Shown here: positions 10,639 to 18,440 of the stretch, in pieces
Layout of the letters: each line of letters opens with the position of its first letter
How positions within the stretch are numbered: position 1 is the stretch's first letter
Origin: Mesorhizobium sp.
Lineage (GTDB): Bacteria > Pseudomonadota > Alphaproteobacteria > Rhizobiales > Rhizobiaceae
Direction of reading: 5' to 3'
Assembly: GCF_017306585.1 (NCBI RefSeq)
Contig: NZ_JAFKIC010000152.1
Location: forward strand, 1 to 39,039
Length of the DNA stretch: 39,039 bases
Translations under genes and position numbers: made by a program
Notes under the pieces: model-generated
Told to the model about the DNA's origin: nothing
The model's input: only the letters and a program-made list of their open reading frames with translations
The model's database searches: none

Positions 10639-10757
10639 GGAATTGAAGAACTGGTGAATTGAAGAATTGAGGAATTAGAGAAGAAGGGCACTAAGTGCCT
10701 GATGGGTCTTGCCTTCTTGTGTTCTTCAGTTCTTCAATTCACCAGTTCTTCAATTCC
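10639..10757. repeat. Perfect 28-bp inverted repeat with nested hairpin between convergent genes
   Basis: The left arm 10639-10666 and right arm 10730-10757 are exact reverse complements over 28 bases. Each arm holds two copies of GAATTGAAGAA, and degenerate copies continue inward (GAATTGAGG, GAATTAGAG). A second hairpin (AAGAAGGGCA / TGCCTTCTT) lies inside the loop. The right arm contains the TGA stop of the acetyltransferase (10750-10752). It may serve as a two-way terminator, but its modular word structure suggests a mobile or slippage-derived element. Confidence 0.85.
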
Positions 10758-11322
10758 CCAGCGCGCGAAACTTCCGCTCCGGCAGCGAATCCGGATCCGG
10801 CGGCAGAGACGCCCCGCCGTTGAGCGCCAACTGCATGAACACCGTGTCCAGCCAGCGCTCGTGTTTGTAGCCTGAGCCTTCGAGCCGGCCGGAATGGCGG
10901 AAGCCGAGCTTTTCGTGGAGCCTGACCGAGGCGCTGTCGGCATGGCCGTCGCCGATCACCGCGACGATCTGGCGGAAACCGGCCGCTTGCGCCGCCGCGA
11001 TCAGGCTTTGCATCAGCTTGAGACCGACGCCCTGGCCCTTGGCTTCCGGCGCGACATAGACCGAATCCTCGACGATGAAGCGATAGGCCGGGCGCGGCCG
11101 GAACGGACCGGCATAGGCATAGCCCAGCACGGCGCCATCCTTTTCCGCCGCCAGATAGGGGAAGCCGCCAACGCAGAGCGTTTCGAATCGCGTGCCCATC
11201 TCAGCGCGGCTGGGCGGCTCCAGCTCGTAGCTCGCCGTGCCGTTCCTCACCGCGTCGGCATAGATTTCGGTGATGGCGTCGAGATCGGCCAGGGTGGCCG
11301 CCCGAATCACGATATTGCTCAT
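10750..11322 (-). CDS. GNAT acetyltransferase, phosphinothricin/methionine sulfoximine N-acetyltransferase type
   Basis: 190-residue cytoplasmic GNAT enzyme of the Pat/YncA subgroup. The N-terminus IRAATLADLDAITEIYADAV, then NGTASYELEPPSRAEM, is typical. The acetyl-CoA binding motif A is VYVAPEAKGQGVGLKLM, and GFRQIVAVIGDGHADSASVRL with LHEKLGFRHSGRLEGSGYKH completes the fold. Relatives acetylate phosphinothricin, methionine sulfoximine/sulfone or other amino acid analogues; the substrate here is not determined. The last codons and the stop lie in the right arm of the long inverted repeat. The start ATG is at 11320-11322, with no strong ribosome site visible. Confidence 0.87.
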   Translation of the reverse strand: MSNIVIRAATLADLDAITEIYADAVRNGTASYELEPPSRAEMGTRFETLCVGGFPYLAAEKDGAVLGYAYAGPFRPRPAYRFIVEDSVYVAPEAKGQGVGLKLMQSLIAAAQAAGFRQIVAVIGDGHADSASVRLHEKLGFRHSGRLEGSGYKHERWLDTVFMQLALNGGASLPPDPDSLPERKFRALGN

Positions 11323-11371
11323 TATTTATGCAATCCTCTTGTCTGCTCTCGATAAGAGCAAAAGGAGGCGC

Positions 11372-11403
11372 AAAAGAAAAGGGCGACCCTTGGGCCGCCC
11401 TTT
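11372..11403 (-). terminator. Intrinsic terminator of the Bax-inhibitor family gene
   Basis: GGGCGACCC (11381-11389) pairs with GGGCCGCCC (11392-11400), with one non-Watson-Crick position, and AAA/TTT extends the stem. On the minus strand it is followed by TTTTCTTTT. It lies about 40 bp after the stop of the gene ending at 11445. Confidence 0.75.
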
Positions 11404-11444
11404 CCAAACCCGATGGTCCAGTCAGACCATGGAGCGAACCAGCC

Positions 11445-12218
11445 TTAGCGGCGGTCGCCCATGAACTGAAGCAGGAACATGAACAGGTTGATGAAGTCGA
11501 GATAGAGCGTCAGCGCGCCCATGATGGCCTTGCGGCCGGCGACATCGGAAGCGTCGCCCTCGAAATACATCTCCTTGATCTTCTGCGTGTCGTAGGCGGT
11601 GAGGCCGGCGAACACCAGCACGCCGATCGCCGACACGGCGAAGGACAGCGCCGACGACTGCAGGAAGATGTTGATCAGCGACGCGATAATGATGCCGAAC
11701 ACGCCCATGATCAGGAACGAGCCCATCGCCGACAGGTCGCGCTTGGTGGTGTAGCCGAACAGCGACAGCGCGCCAAAGGCGGCGGCGGTGGCGAAGAAGG
11801 TCTGCGAGATGCTTGCCGAGGTGTAGACCAGGAAGATCGACGACAGCGACAGGCCGACCAGGCCGGCATAGACCCAGAAGGTCGTCTGCGCCGCCGACAC
11901 GCTCATCGACTGGACGCGGAACGACAGGAACAGCACGGCGGCCAGCGGGGCGAGCATGACGACCCAGCGCAGCGGCGACCCGAAGATCGCGTAGCCGAAG
12001 GACGTCAGCATCTCGCCGCTCGGCAGCGTTGCGACGGCCGAGGCCGGATCGGTGGTGGTGGCCAGCATGATCGTGCCGATCGCGGCAAGGCCGGTGATGA
12101 GGAGGCCTAGCCCCATCAGGTTGTAGACACGGATCATATAGGCGCGCAGGCCCTGATCGATGTCGGCACGGACGCCGGGCACCGCCGACGTCTGATAATT
12201 GCGAATGGGATCAGCCAT
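11445..12218 (-). CDS. Bax inhibitor-1 family (YbhL-like) membrane protein
   Basis: 257-residue inner-membrane protein with about seven hydrophobic helices after a soluble N-terminus. Typical patterns are RAYMIRVYNLMGLGLLITGLAA near the start, the central SMSVSAAQTTFWVYAGLVG, and the C-terminal GLTAYDTQKIKEMYFE with DFINLFMFLLQFMGDRR. BI-1 relatives such as BsYetJ act as pH-sensitive calcium leak channels; the bacterial role is not settled. The ATG has AGAGGA five bases upstream. A structured leader RNA (12239-12288) and a spaced direct repeat (12341-12357) precede it, and a terminator follows at 11372-11403. It is a single-gene unit. Confidence 0.92.
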   Translation of the reverse strand: MADPIRNYQTSAVPGVRADIDQGLRAYMIRVYNLMGLGLLITGLAAIGTIMLATTTDPASAVATLPSGEMLTSFGYAIFGSPLRWVVMLAPLAAVLFLSFRVQSMSVSAAQTTFWVYAGLVGLSLSSIFLVYTSASISQTFFATAAAFGALSLFGYTTKRDLSAMGSFLIMGVFGIIIASLINIFLQSSALSFAVSAIGVLVFAGLTAYDTQKIKEMYFEGDASDVAGRKAIMGALTLYLDFINLFMFLLQFMGDRR

Positions 12219-12238
12219 TGGAATCCTCTGTTGCTTCT

Positions 12239-12288
12239 GCCCCGTCCGGTGTCGGGCCTCTTACGGACCCAGGCGCCGCTGGCGGGGC
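12239..12288 (-). ncRNA. ybhL-type leader RNA (three-way junction) before Bax-inhibitor gene
   Basis: The 5' leader of the Bax-inhibitor family transcript folds into a compact three-way junction. The closing stem is 12239-12243 (GCCCC) with 12284-12288 (GGGGC). One arm is GTCCG/CGGAC (12244-12248 with 12264-12268) and the other CCAG/CTGG (12269-12272 with 12279-12282). The helices abut with almost no linker. A ybhL leader motif of unknown function is known upstream of this gene family in Rhizobiales. The identification rests on position and fold, not on a covariance search. Confidence 0.65.
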
Positions 12289-12340
12289 TCCAGCATGCCT
12301 GTGCCGAAATATGATGGTTATTCGCGTCAAGAACAAGACC

Positions 12341-12357
12341 GTAACGGGATGTAACGG
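12341..12357. promoter_or_regulatory. Spaced direct repeat GTAACGG-N3-GTAACGG
   Basis: Two exact GTAACGG copies (12341-12347 and 12351-12357) are one helical turn apart, which can also be read as GTAAC-N5-GTAAC. This arrangement is usual for OmpR/PhoB-class response regulators (compare the CpxR box GTAAA-N5-GTAAA). It lies about 50 bp upstream of the leader RNA, where an activator or repressor would bind. The binding protein is unknown. Confidence 0.4.
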
Positions 12358-12448
12358 TTCGTGAGAGGGCGAAACGCCGATTCCCGGGCTTCCCGGCCGG
12401 CATCCTTACCAAGATTTAATCAGCAGCGTCGCCTTGCAGGCCATTCCC

Positions 12449-14998
12449 TCAGAGATCGCGCAGCACCGGCGCCGCCTTCTGGCCAAGCACCCGCCAGGTG
12501 CCGGCGAGCCCGATACCGACCGTGATCACCAGCGCGAAGACGATGGTCGCCACCGCCACCTCGGGCATGAAATGCGACGGCAGCGTCATGATGCGCGCGA
12601 CGATGTACCAGGCAGCGACCCCGCCGGCCGCCAGCGCGAACACCGCGGTCGCCAGCCCGATCAGCATGTACTCGAGCGAGAATGCCGTGATCAGCGTTCG
12701 CCTGGTGGCGCCGAGCGTCTTCAGCACCACCGCGTCGTGCACCCGCGCCCGGTTGCCCGCGGCAAGCGCCCCGGCCAGCACTAGCACCGAGGCGATCAGC
12801 GCCACGCCGGCCGCCGCACGGATCGCCGTGCCAAGCTGGCCGACCAGCCGGTTGACGACATCGAGCGCGTCCTTGACGCGCACGGTCGTCACCGCCGGAA
12901 AGGCTCGGGTGACGGCATTGAGGATGCGGGCGTCATCGGCCGTGGTTGCATTCTTCTCGGTCAGCGTCGCCATCCAGCCATGCGGTGCCCCGGCGAAGGT
13001 GTTGGGCGAGAACACCATGACGAAGTTGATGCCCATCGTCTCCCACTGGACCTGGCGGAAATTGGCGATCCTGGCCGTCACGTTGCGGCCAAGCACATTG
13101 ACGGTGACGGTGTCGCCGAGCTTCAGCCCTATCTCCTTGCCTTCCTGCGCCGCGAACGAGACCAGAGGCTCGCCGGTGTAGTCGGCCGGCCACCAGTTGC
13201 CTTCGGTCAGCGTCGCGTTTTCCGGCTTGCGGGTGTCATAGGTCAGGCCGCGATCGCCTCTCAGCACCCAGGCGCCTTCGGCCGGGACCTTGACCTTGTC
13301 GACATCGACGCCGTTCAGCGCCATCACCCGGCCGCGCAGCATTGGCACCTTGGCGAGCGTCGCTTGTGGCGCCTCCTTGCCGATCAACGCCGAGAACGCA
13401 TCGACATCGCTGCTCTGAATGTCGACGAAGAAGAAATTCGGCGCCCGCTCGGGCAGGCTGCCGGAGATCTGTTGCCGCAGGTTCCCGTCGATCAGCGCCA
13501 GCGTCACCAGCAATGTCAGCCCGAGCCCCAGCGACAGCACCACCGATGGCGTCAGCGCGCCCGGCCGATGGATGTTGCCGACCGCAAGCCGGAGCGCGAC
13601 CGAGCGCACGCGCGGGCTCTTCCTCGCCGCCCATTGCACCAGCGCGCCGACGAGGCGCAGCACGAGAAAAGCAAAGACCGTCGCGCCGACGAAGATCGAG
13701 GCGATGCGCTGGTCGCCCGAGAACAGGATGGCGAGCGCCGCCAGCACCAGCGCGATGCCGATGGCCGTTACGACATAGACCGGACGCGGAAGGCCGCGGC
13801 CCTCCAGACCCATTTCCCGGAATAGCGCGGTCGCCGGAACGTCACGGGCGCGGCCGAGCGGTAAAAGCGCGAAGGCAAGCGTCACCAGCAGCCCGAACAG
13901 CGCCGCCATAGCGAGCGCGCCGGGGTAGAAGCCGCCTTGCGCCGGCACCGGGATGACGGACTGAAGCGCCGCGCTCGCGGCGTACGGCATCAGCGCCCCG
14001 AGCACCAGGCCGGCCACGATGCCGAGCGCCGTGATGATCAGGATCTGCACGAGATAGACGGCAAAGACGAAGCCACCCGACGCGCCAAGGCTCTTGAAGG
14101 TGGCGATGACGCCGCGCTTGCCGTCGAGATAGGCGCGCACCGCGTTCGCCACACCGACACCGCCGACCACCAGCGCCGTCAGCCCGACCAGTGTCAGGAA
14201 CTGCGAAAACCGGTCGATGTTGGCCGACAGCGCCGGCGCCGCATTGTCGCGCGTGCGGATCGACCAGCCGGCTTCTGGAAAATCCCGCGCCGCCTGGTCC
14301 TGGATGGCCTTCAGCCGCGCCGCGTCGGCATCGGCGGGCAGCCGGACCTTGTAGGCGTTCTCGACCAGACTGCCCGGCTGCACCAGCCCGGTGGCGGCAA
14401 GGCCTTCGGTCGAGATCATCAGCCGGGGCGCGAAGCCGAATCCGTCGGACACGGCATCCGGCTCGGTGACCAGCCTGGCGCGCAGTTCGAAGGTGGCGCT
14501 GCCGAGCTTCAGCCGGTCGCCGGGCTTGAGATGAAGCCGTTCGAACAGAAGATCGGGCGCCGCGGCGCCGAAAACACCGGACCGCTCGCCGAACAACTCC
14601 TGCTTCGGCAACGCCGGCTCGGTTTCCAGCGCCCCATAGAGCGGATAGGCGTCATCGACCGCCTTGGCCTCGACCAGCGCCTGGTCTGACCCGTCGGCCA
14701 GGCGCGCCATCGAACGCATGCTGGCGGTGCGCGAGAGAGCGCCGAGCCCGTCGAGAAAGCCGCGTTCGGCCTCGCTGGCGTCGCGCTGGTTGATCTGGAA
14801 GCGCAGATCGCCGCCAAGCAGCGTCTGGCCTTGGCTGGCGACGCCCGCGCTGATGGAGCGGGCCACCGAATTGACGCCGCCGATGGCCGCAACGCCAAGC
14901 GCGATACAGGCGAGGAAGATCAGGAAGCCGGACAGGCCGCCGCGCATTTCGCGCAGCGAAAAGCGGATGGCGAGCTTCAGCGTCTGCGCCAGCGGCAT
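12449..14998 (-). CDS. ABC exporter permease, FtsX/LolC-like (YbbP type)
   Basis: 849-residue inner-membrane protein with the YbbP layout. There is an N-terminal helix (GFLIFLACIALGVAAIGGVN), a large periplasmic region, a first FtsX-like helical block (about residues 255-430, starting FLTLVGLTALVVGGVGVANAV), and further helices and a second periplasmic domain. It ends with a second FtsX block (IASVLVLAGALAAGNRARVHDAVVLKTLGATRR). The family works with LolD-like ATPases as mechanotransmission or lipid/lipoprotein-linked exporters. Its start overlaps the ATPase stop by one base (TGATG). The pair is divergent from a TesA-like gene, the same arrangement as ybbAP-tesA in enteric bacteria. The transported substrate is unknown. 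Confidence 0.9.
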   Translation of the reverse strand: MPLAQTLKLAIRFSLREMRGGLSGFLIFLACIALGVAAIGGVNSVARSISAGVASQGQTLLGGDLRFQINQRDASEAERGFLDGLGALSRTASMRSMARLADGSDQALVEAKAVDDAYPLYGALETEPALPKQELFGERSGVFGAAAPDLLFERLHLKPGDRLKLGSATFELRARLVTEPDAVSDGFGFAPRLMISTEGLAATGLVQPGSLVENAYKVRLPADADAARLKAIQDQAARDFPEAGWSIRTRDNAAPALSANIDRFSQFLTLVGLTALVVGGVGVANAVRAYLDGKRGVIATFKSLGASGGFVFAVYLVQILIITALGIVAGLVLGALMPYAASAALQSVIPVPAQGGFYPGALAMAALFGLLVTLAFALLPLGRARDVPATALFREMGLEGRGLPRPVYVVTAIGIALVLAALAILFSGDQRIASIFVGATVFAFLVLRLVGALVQWAARKSPRVRSVALRLAVGNIHRPGALTPSVVLSLGLGLTLLVTLALIDGNLRQQISGSLPERAPNFFFVDIQSSDVDAFSALIGKEAPQATLAKVPMLRGRVMALNGVDVDKVKVPAEGAWVLRGDRGLTYDTRKPENATLTEGNWWPADYTGEPLVSFAAQEGKEIGLKLGDTVTVNVLGRNVTARIANFRQVQWETMGINFVMVFSPNTFAGAPHGWMATLTEKNATTADDARILNAVTRAFPAVTTVRVKDALDVVNRLVGQLGTAIRAAAGVALIASVLVLAGALAAGNRARVHDAVVLKTLGATRRTLITAFSLEYMLIGLATAVFALAAGGVAAWYIVARIMTLPSHFMPEVAVATIVFALVITVGIGLAGTWRVLGQKAAPVLRDL

Positions 14999-15693
14999 CA
15001 GGCGATGACCTTGACCGGCGCCGGCGCCTCGATCCGGCCCGAGCGCATCGACACCTGGCGCGAGCAGCGCGCCGCGAGCGCCGGATCATGGGTGACGAGC
15101 ACCAGCGTCATGCCGCGCTCGGCCGCCTTGGCGAACAAGAGGTCGGCGACCTGCCGCCCCGTCGCCTGGTCGAGATTGCCGGTCGGCTCGTCGGCGATCA
15201 GGATGCGCGGCGAAGGCGCCAGCGCCCGCGCGATCGCCACGCGCTGCTGTTCCCCGCCCGAAAGTTCGCCCGGATAATGCGTGACGCGATCGCTCAGGCC
15301 CACGGCCGCGAGTTCGCGCGCCGCGACCGCAAACGGATCGGCGTGGCCGGCCAGCTCCAGCGGCACCGCGACATTTTCGAGCGCCGTCATGTTGGGGATG
15401 AGATGGAAGGACTGAAACACGATGCCAATGTTTCGGCCGCGAAACGATGCCACCTGGTCTTCGCTTTTGCCGTTGAGCAGCTCGCCGGCGATTCGGACCG
15501 TGCCCGAATCGACCCGTTCCAGGCCGGCCAGAACCATCAGCAGGGTCGACTTGCCGGACCCGGAGGGACCGACGATGCCGGTCGCCTCGCCGCGCGCCAC
15601 TTCGAGGCTGACGCCCTTCAGTACATGGACCGACGAGGCACCCTCGCCGAGCGTCAGGGAAACGTCTTTCAGCGCGATGACGGCTTCTGTCAA
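14998..15693 (-). CDS. ABC transporter ATPase, LolD/MacB-like (YbbA type)
   Basis: 231-residue ATPase with Walker A GPSGSGKST, Q-loop IGIVFQSFHLIPNM, signature LSGGEQQRVAIARAL, Walker B ILIADEPTGNLD and H-switch THDPAL. The FQSFHLIPNMTALENV stretch is characteristic of the LolD/MacB/FtsE group rather than importers. No ATG is available at the N-terminus: the start is TTG at 15691-15693 with AGGA about ten bases upstream. It is one base from the permease gene, its functional partner. The 88 bp between it and the TesA-like gene must contain both divergent promoters. Confidence 0.93.
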   Translation of the reverse strand: MTEAVIALKDVSLTLGEGASSVHVLKGVSLEVARGEATGIVGPSGSGKSTLLMVLAGLERVDSGTVRIAGELLNGKSEDQVASFRGRNIGIVFQSFHLIPNMTALENVAVPLELAGHADPFAVAARELAAVGLSDRVTHYPGELSGGEQQRVAIARALAPSPRILIADEPTGNLDQATGRQVADLLFAKAAERGMTLVLVTHDPALAARCSRQVSMRSGRIEAPAPVKVIA

Positions 15694-15781
15694 AATGAAA
15701 GCGTCCTATATGGGAGGAGGATGGCTCTGCCTGCCGGAAGCCGTCGCCGGTTGGAATTTTCAGTCATATGGGGCCTGCCGC

Positions 15782-16426
15782 ATGTCTTTCAAACGCCTGA
15801 TTGCCGCAGGCCTCTTTCTTCTCCTTGGCATTTGCGGCGCCATTTCGTCGGCCGGGGCCGAGCCCTTCAAGATCGTCGGCTTCGGTGACAGCCTGATGGC
15901 GGGTTTCGGGCTCGGGCCCGGCGAAGGTTTCACCGACAAGCTCCAGGCGGCGCTGCGCGCCAAGGGGCACGATGTGACGGTTGCCAATGCCGGCGTCTCG
16001 GGCGACACCTCCAGCGGCGGCCTGGCGCGGCTCGACTGGTCGGTTCCGGACGGCACGCAACTGGTGATCCTCGAACTCGGCGCCAACGACATGCTGCGCG
16101 GCGTCTCGCCCGACATCACCAAAAAGAACCTCGACGAAATGCTGGACAAGTTGAAACAGCGCCGGATTGCCGTGCTGCTCGCCGGCATGCGCGCCGCGCC
16201 CAATCTCGGCGCCGACTACCAGGCCGCCTTCGACGCCATCTATCCGGAGCTGGCGAAGAAATACGACGTTTCGCTTTATCCGTTCTTCCTCGACGGCGTC
16301 GCCGGCCAGCCGGGCCTGCAGCTGGAGGACGGCATGCACCCGAACGCCAAAGGGATCGACCAGATGGTCGAGCGCATCCTGCCCACGGTGGAAAAGGCAA
16401 TCGCGGCGGTGCCGGGAGGCTCATAG
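15782..16426 (+). CDS. tesA: TesA-like GDSL/SGNH esterase (arylesterase/lysophospholipase), secreted
   Basis: 214-residue periplasmic hydrolase. A signal peptide covers about residues 1-26 (core LIAAGLFLLLGICGAISSAG, mature near AEPFK). The SGNH blocks are all present: the nucleophile Ser37 in GFGDSLMAGFG, glycine in NAGVSGDTS, Asn102 in LGANDMLRG, and Asp183/His186 in EDGMHPNAKG. TesA relatives act as thioesterase, arylesterase and lysophospholipase L1; the physiological substrate is uncertain. The ATG at 15782 is chosen because it begins the signal peptide; the frame is open further upstream over the divergent ATPase gene. The conserved pairing with ybbAP suggests a shared role in envelope lipid handling. 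Confidence 0.92.
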   Translation: MSFKRLIAAGLFLLLGICGAISSAGAEPFKIVGFGDSLMAGFGLGPGEGFTDKLQAALRAKGHDVTVANAGVSGDTSSGGLARLDWSVPDGTQLVILELGANDMLRGVSPDITKKNLDEMLDKLKQRRIAVLLAGMRAAPNLGADYQAAFDAIYPELAKKYDVSLYPFFLDGVAGQPGLQLEDGMHPNAKGIDQMVERILPTVEKAIAAVPGGS

Positions 16427-16553
16427 GGCTCGATGAAATCACTTTCCGTTAGGGAAACTTTTAGCCAGGCCTGTGACCAATAAACCTCTTGCTCCGTCAG
16501 CCTATCGATGATTCGCTACGAATACAGTTCGATTCGAGGAAGGGAGGCTCTTC

Positions 16554-17144
16554 ATGCCGCGTCTTTTCACCGCCCTCGAAATTCCGCGTGACGCCGCCCT
16601 TTCGCTGTCCCTGCTCCGGGGCGGCCTGCCCGGGGCCCGCTGGATCGATGTCGAAAACTACCATCTGACGCTGCGCTTCATCGGTGACGTCGAAGGCCAT
16701 GTCGCCGACGAGATCGCCAATGCGCTCGACCGGGTCCATCGCCCCTCCTTCTCGCTGACACTGTCCGGCGTCGGCGCTTTCGGCCAGAAGAAGCCGCACG
16801 CGGTGTGGGCGGGCGCAATGCCCTCGCCCGACCTGGCAGCGCTGCAGGCTGAAATCGAGCGCATCTGCCAGCGGCTCGGCATTCCCGCCGATCCGCGCAA
16901 GTTCATGCCTCATGTGACACTGGCCAGGCTGCGCAATTCGAGCCCGCTCGATGTCGCGCAATATCTGTCGGCGCGCGGCAATTTCTCGACGCTGCCGTTC
17001 CGCATCGGCCGCTTCGTGCTGATGTCGTCGCGCGATTCGGTCGGCGGCGGCCCTTACATCGTCGAGGAAGCCTGGCCGCTGTCGGATGCCCGCGCCACCA
17101 GCCGCGTCGCCAGCGCCTCCGACGCCTCGCGGATCATGCGGTAG
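16554..17144 (+). CDS. thpR: RNA 2',3'-cyclic phosphodiesterase (2H phosphoesterase)
   Basis: 196-residue cytoplasmic enzyme of the LigT/ThpR family, which hydrolyses RNA 2',3'-cyclic phosphates to 2'-phosphates. Both HxTx catalytic motifs are present, HLTL in NYHLTLRFIGD and HVTL in MPHVTLARL, and the N-terminal LFTALEIP is typical. GGGAGG six bases before the ATG supports the start. Its last 91 bases overlap the 3' end of the phosphatase gene on the other strand, so the C-terminal tail (about 30 residues, low-complexity Ala/Ser/Arg) is shared coding space. The gene probably has its own promoter in 16427-16553. Confidence 0.93.
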   Translation: MPRLFTALEIPRDAALSLSLLRGGLPGARWIDVENYHLTLRFIGDVEGHVADEIANALDRVHRPSFSLTLSGVGAFGQKKPHAVWAGAMPSPDLAALQAEIERICQRLGIPADPRKFMPHVTLARLRNSSPLDVAQYLSARGNFSTLPFRIGRFVLMSSRDSVGGGPYIVEEAWPLSDARATSRVASASDASRIMR

Positions 17145-17560
17145 ACTTCGGCAAAGGCCTCCGGTCCGTCATAATAGGGATCCGGCACGTCTCGCGCCTT
17201 GCCCTGCGCGAAGTCCAGGAAAAGATGCACCCGGTCGCGCATGGCGGCCGGCGCCAGCGCCTTGAGGTCGGCCACGTTCGAGCGGTCCATGCCGAGGATC
17301 AGGTCGAAGCGCTGAAAATCCTGCGGCGTCACCCTGCGCGCCCGCTGCCCGGAAATGTCGATGCCGTGATGCGCCGCGACCGCCATCGAGCGCGGATCGG
17401 GCGCCGAGCCGACCTCCCAGCCGCTGGTCGCGGCCGAATCGAGCAGCATGTCCCGTTGCCCTTCGCGCGCCGCCCAGACATCGCGAAAAACGCCCTCGGC
17501 CAGCGGTGAGCGGCAGATATTGCCGAGGCAGACGAACAGAATGGAATTTATGGGCTTCAT
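17054..17560 (-). CDS. Low-molecular-weight protein tyrosine phosphatase
   Basis: 168-residue cytoplasmic phosphatase. The P-loop [14 protein letters not shown] (CX5R with Cys11, Arg17 and Ser18) lies at the N-terminus as required, and the general acid is Asp127 in VPDPYYDG. The ATG at 17558-17560 is chosen because LMW-PTPs begin just before the P-loop; the frame upstream continues into unrelated sequence. The C-terminal tail of about 30 residues beyond the core is encoded antisense to the end of thpR. Family members dephosphorylate tyrosine kinases of exopolysaccharide systems or arsenate-like substrates; no such partner is next door. It is divergent from the pterin dehydratase gene. Confidence 0.92.
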   Translation of the reverse strand: MKPINSILFVCLGNICRSPLAEGVFRDVWAAREGQRDMLLDSAATSGWEVGSAPDPRSMAVAAHHGIDISGQRARRVTPQDFQRFDLILGMDRSNVADLKALAPAAMRDRVHLFLDFAQGKARDVPDPYYDGPEAFAEVYRMIREASEALATRLVARASDSGQASSTM

Positions 17561-17669
17561 GCTCACTCGATATGCGCCGTTTGTGCATTTGGAACCCCAA
17601 AACGCAAAGCACTTCCGGACGGCTTGCATTATGGTGAGGGCCAGATTCGAGATAGCATGGGAAATCATC

Positions 17670-17963
17670 ATGACGAGAGAAAAACTCAGCAAGGACGCCA
17701 TCGCAGCCGCTCTTGCCGAACTCGGCGGCTGGTCGCTGGCCGCAGACGGCGCCTCGATCCGGCGCAGCTTCGTCTTCAGGAATTTTTCCGAAGCCTTCGC
17801 CTTCATGACCCGCGTCGCGCTTGCCGCCGAGAAGATGGACCATCACCCCGACTGGTCGAATGTCTACAAGACCGTCGACGTGACGCTGAACACCCATGAC
17901 GCCGGCGGCGTCACCGCGCTCGACATAGCGCTGGCAAAGAAGATGAACGGATTTGCCGGCTAG
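17670..17963 (+). CDS. phhB: Pterin-4a-carbinolamine dehydratase
   Basis: 97-residue enzyme that dehydrates 4a-hydroxytetrahydrobiopterin during pterin cofactor recycling, for example after phenylalanine hydroxylase. The family signature is complete: [20 protein letters not shown] followed by [15 protein letters not shown], with the active-site His58-His59-Pro60 and His76. The ATG at 17670 follows GGGAAA. An upstream in-frame start near 17631 would add about 13 residues that are not part of the family. No phenylalanine hydroxylase gene is adjacent. Confidence 0.93.
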   Translation: MTREKLSKDAIAAALAELGGWSLAADGASIRRSFVFRNFSEAFAFMTRVALAAEKMDHHPDWSNVYKTVDVTLNTHDAGGVTALDIALAKKMNGFAG

Positions 17964-17995
17964 GGTGGTGCGGACTTGTCGCGGCGGCAACCCAC

Positions 17996-18255
17996 CTTCG
18001 TCATCCTAGGGTGGAGCAGCGGCGTCGCGAATAGGCATCGAGACACCTGCCGGCGCAGCGACCCCAACCTTCGTCATCCTAGGGCGAAGCAGCCGCGCAG
18101 CGGCGTCGCGGAGACCCTGGGATCCATGCCGCGACCTCGACTTGGGGCACAGCGGAGCAGAATTCTGCACCGTGGCGGCGCTTTGAGGTCGCGGCATGGA
18201 TCCTATGGTCTGCGCCGCGTCGCTTCGCTCCTTGCTCCGCCATAGGATGACGAAG
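17996..18255. repeat. RIME-like large palindromic repeat with an extra upstream half-copy
   Basis: From 18069 to 18255 the sequence is an imperfect palindrome. The ends are CTTCGTCATCCTA and its complement (TAGGATGACGAAG), and the inner arms 18120-18138 and 18185-18203 are exact complements over 19 bases (GGATCCATGCCGCGACCTC). A partial direct copy of the left end (CTTCGTCATCCTAGGG) starts at 17996. No coding sequence is evident in 17964-18440. Palindromes of this kind are common intergenic repeats in rhizobia. Confidence 0.8.
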
Positions 18256-18440
18256 CGAGAGATGCCCCGGCCAATCGCTAGACGAAGACCACTTCCGACC
18301 TGCCTGTCGTTGCCACCGGCACCGTTGCTTCCGATTTTCCGCAACGGCAACACCCGCATCTTGCAGCCGGGTCCCTCTTTCACCACATCTTCCCCCGCGG
18401 GCGTGCGTCAGTGTGCGCATCGGCCCGCGAGGAGATGTTG

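Noticed and set aside
16443-16462. TTTCC-GGAAA hairpin plus CTTTT after the TesA-like gene
   Set aside because: The 5-bp AT-containing stem is too weak to call a terminator with confidence.
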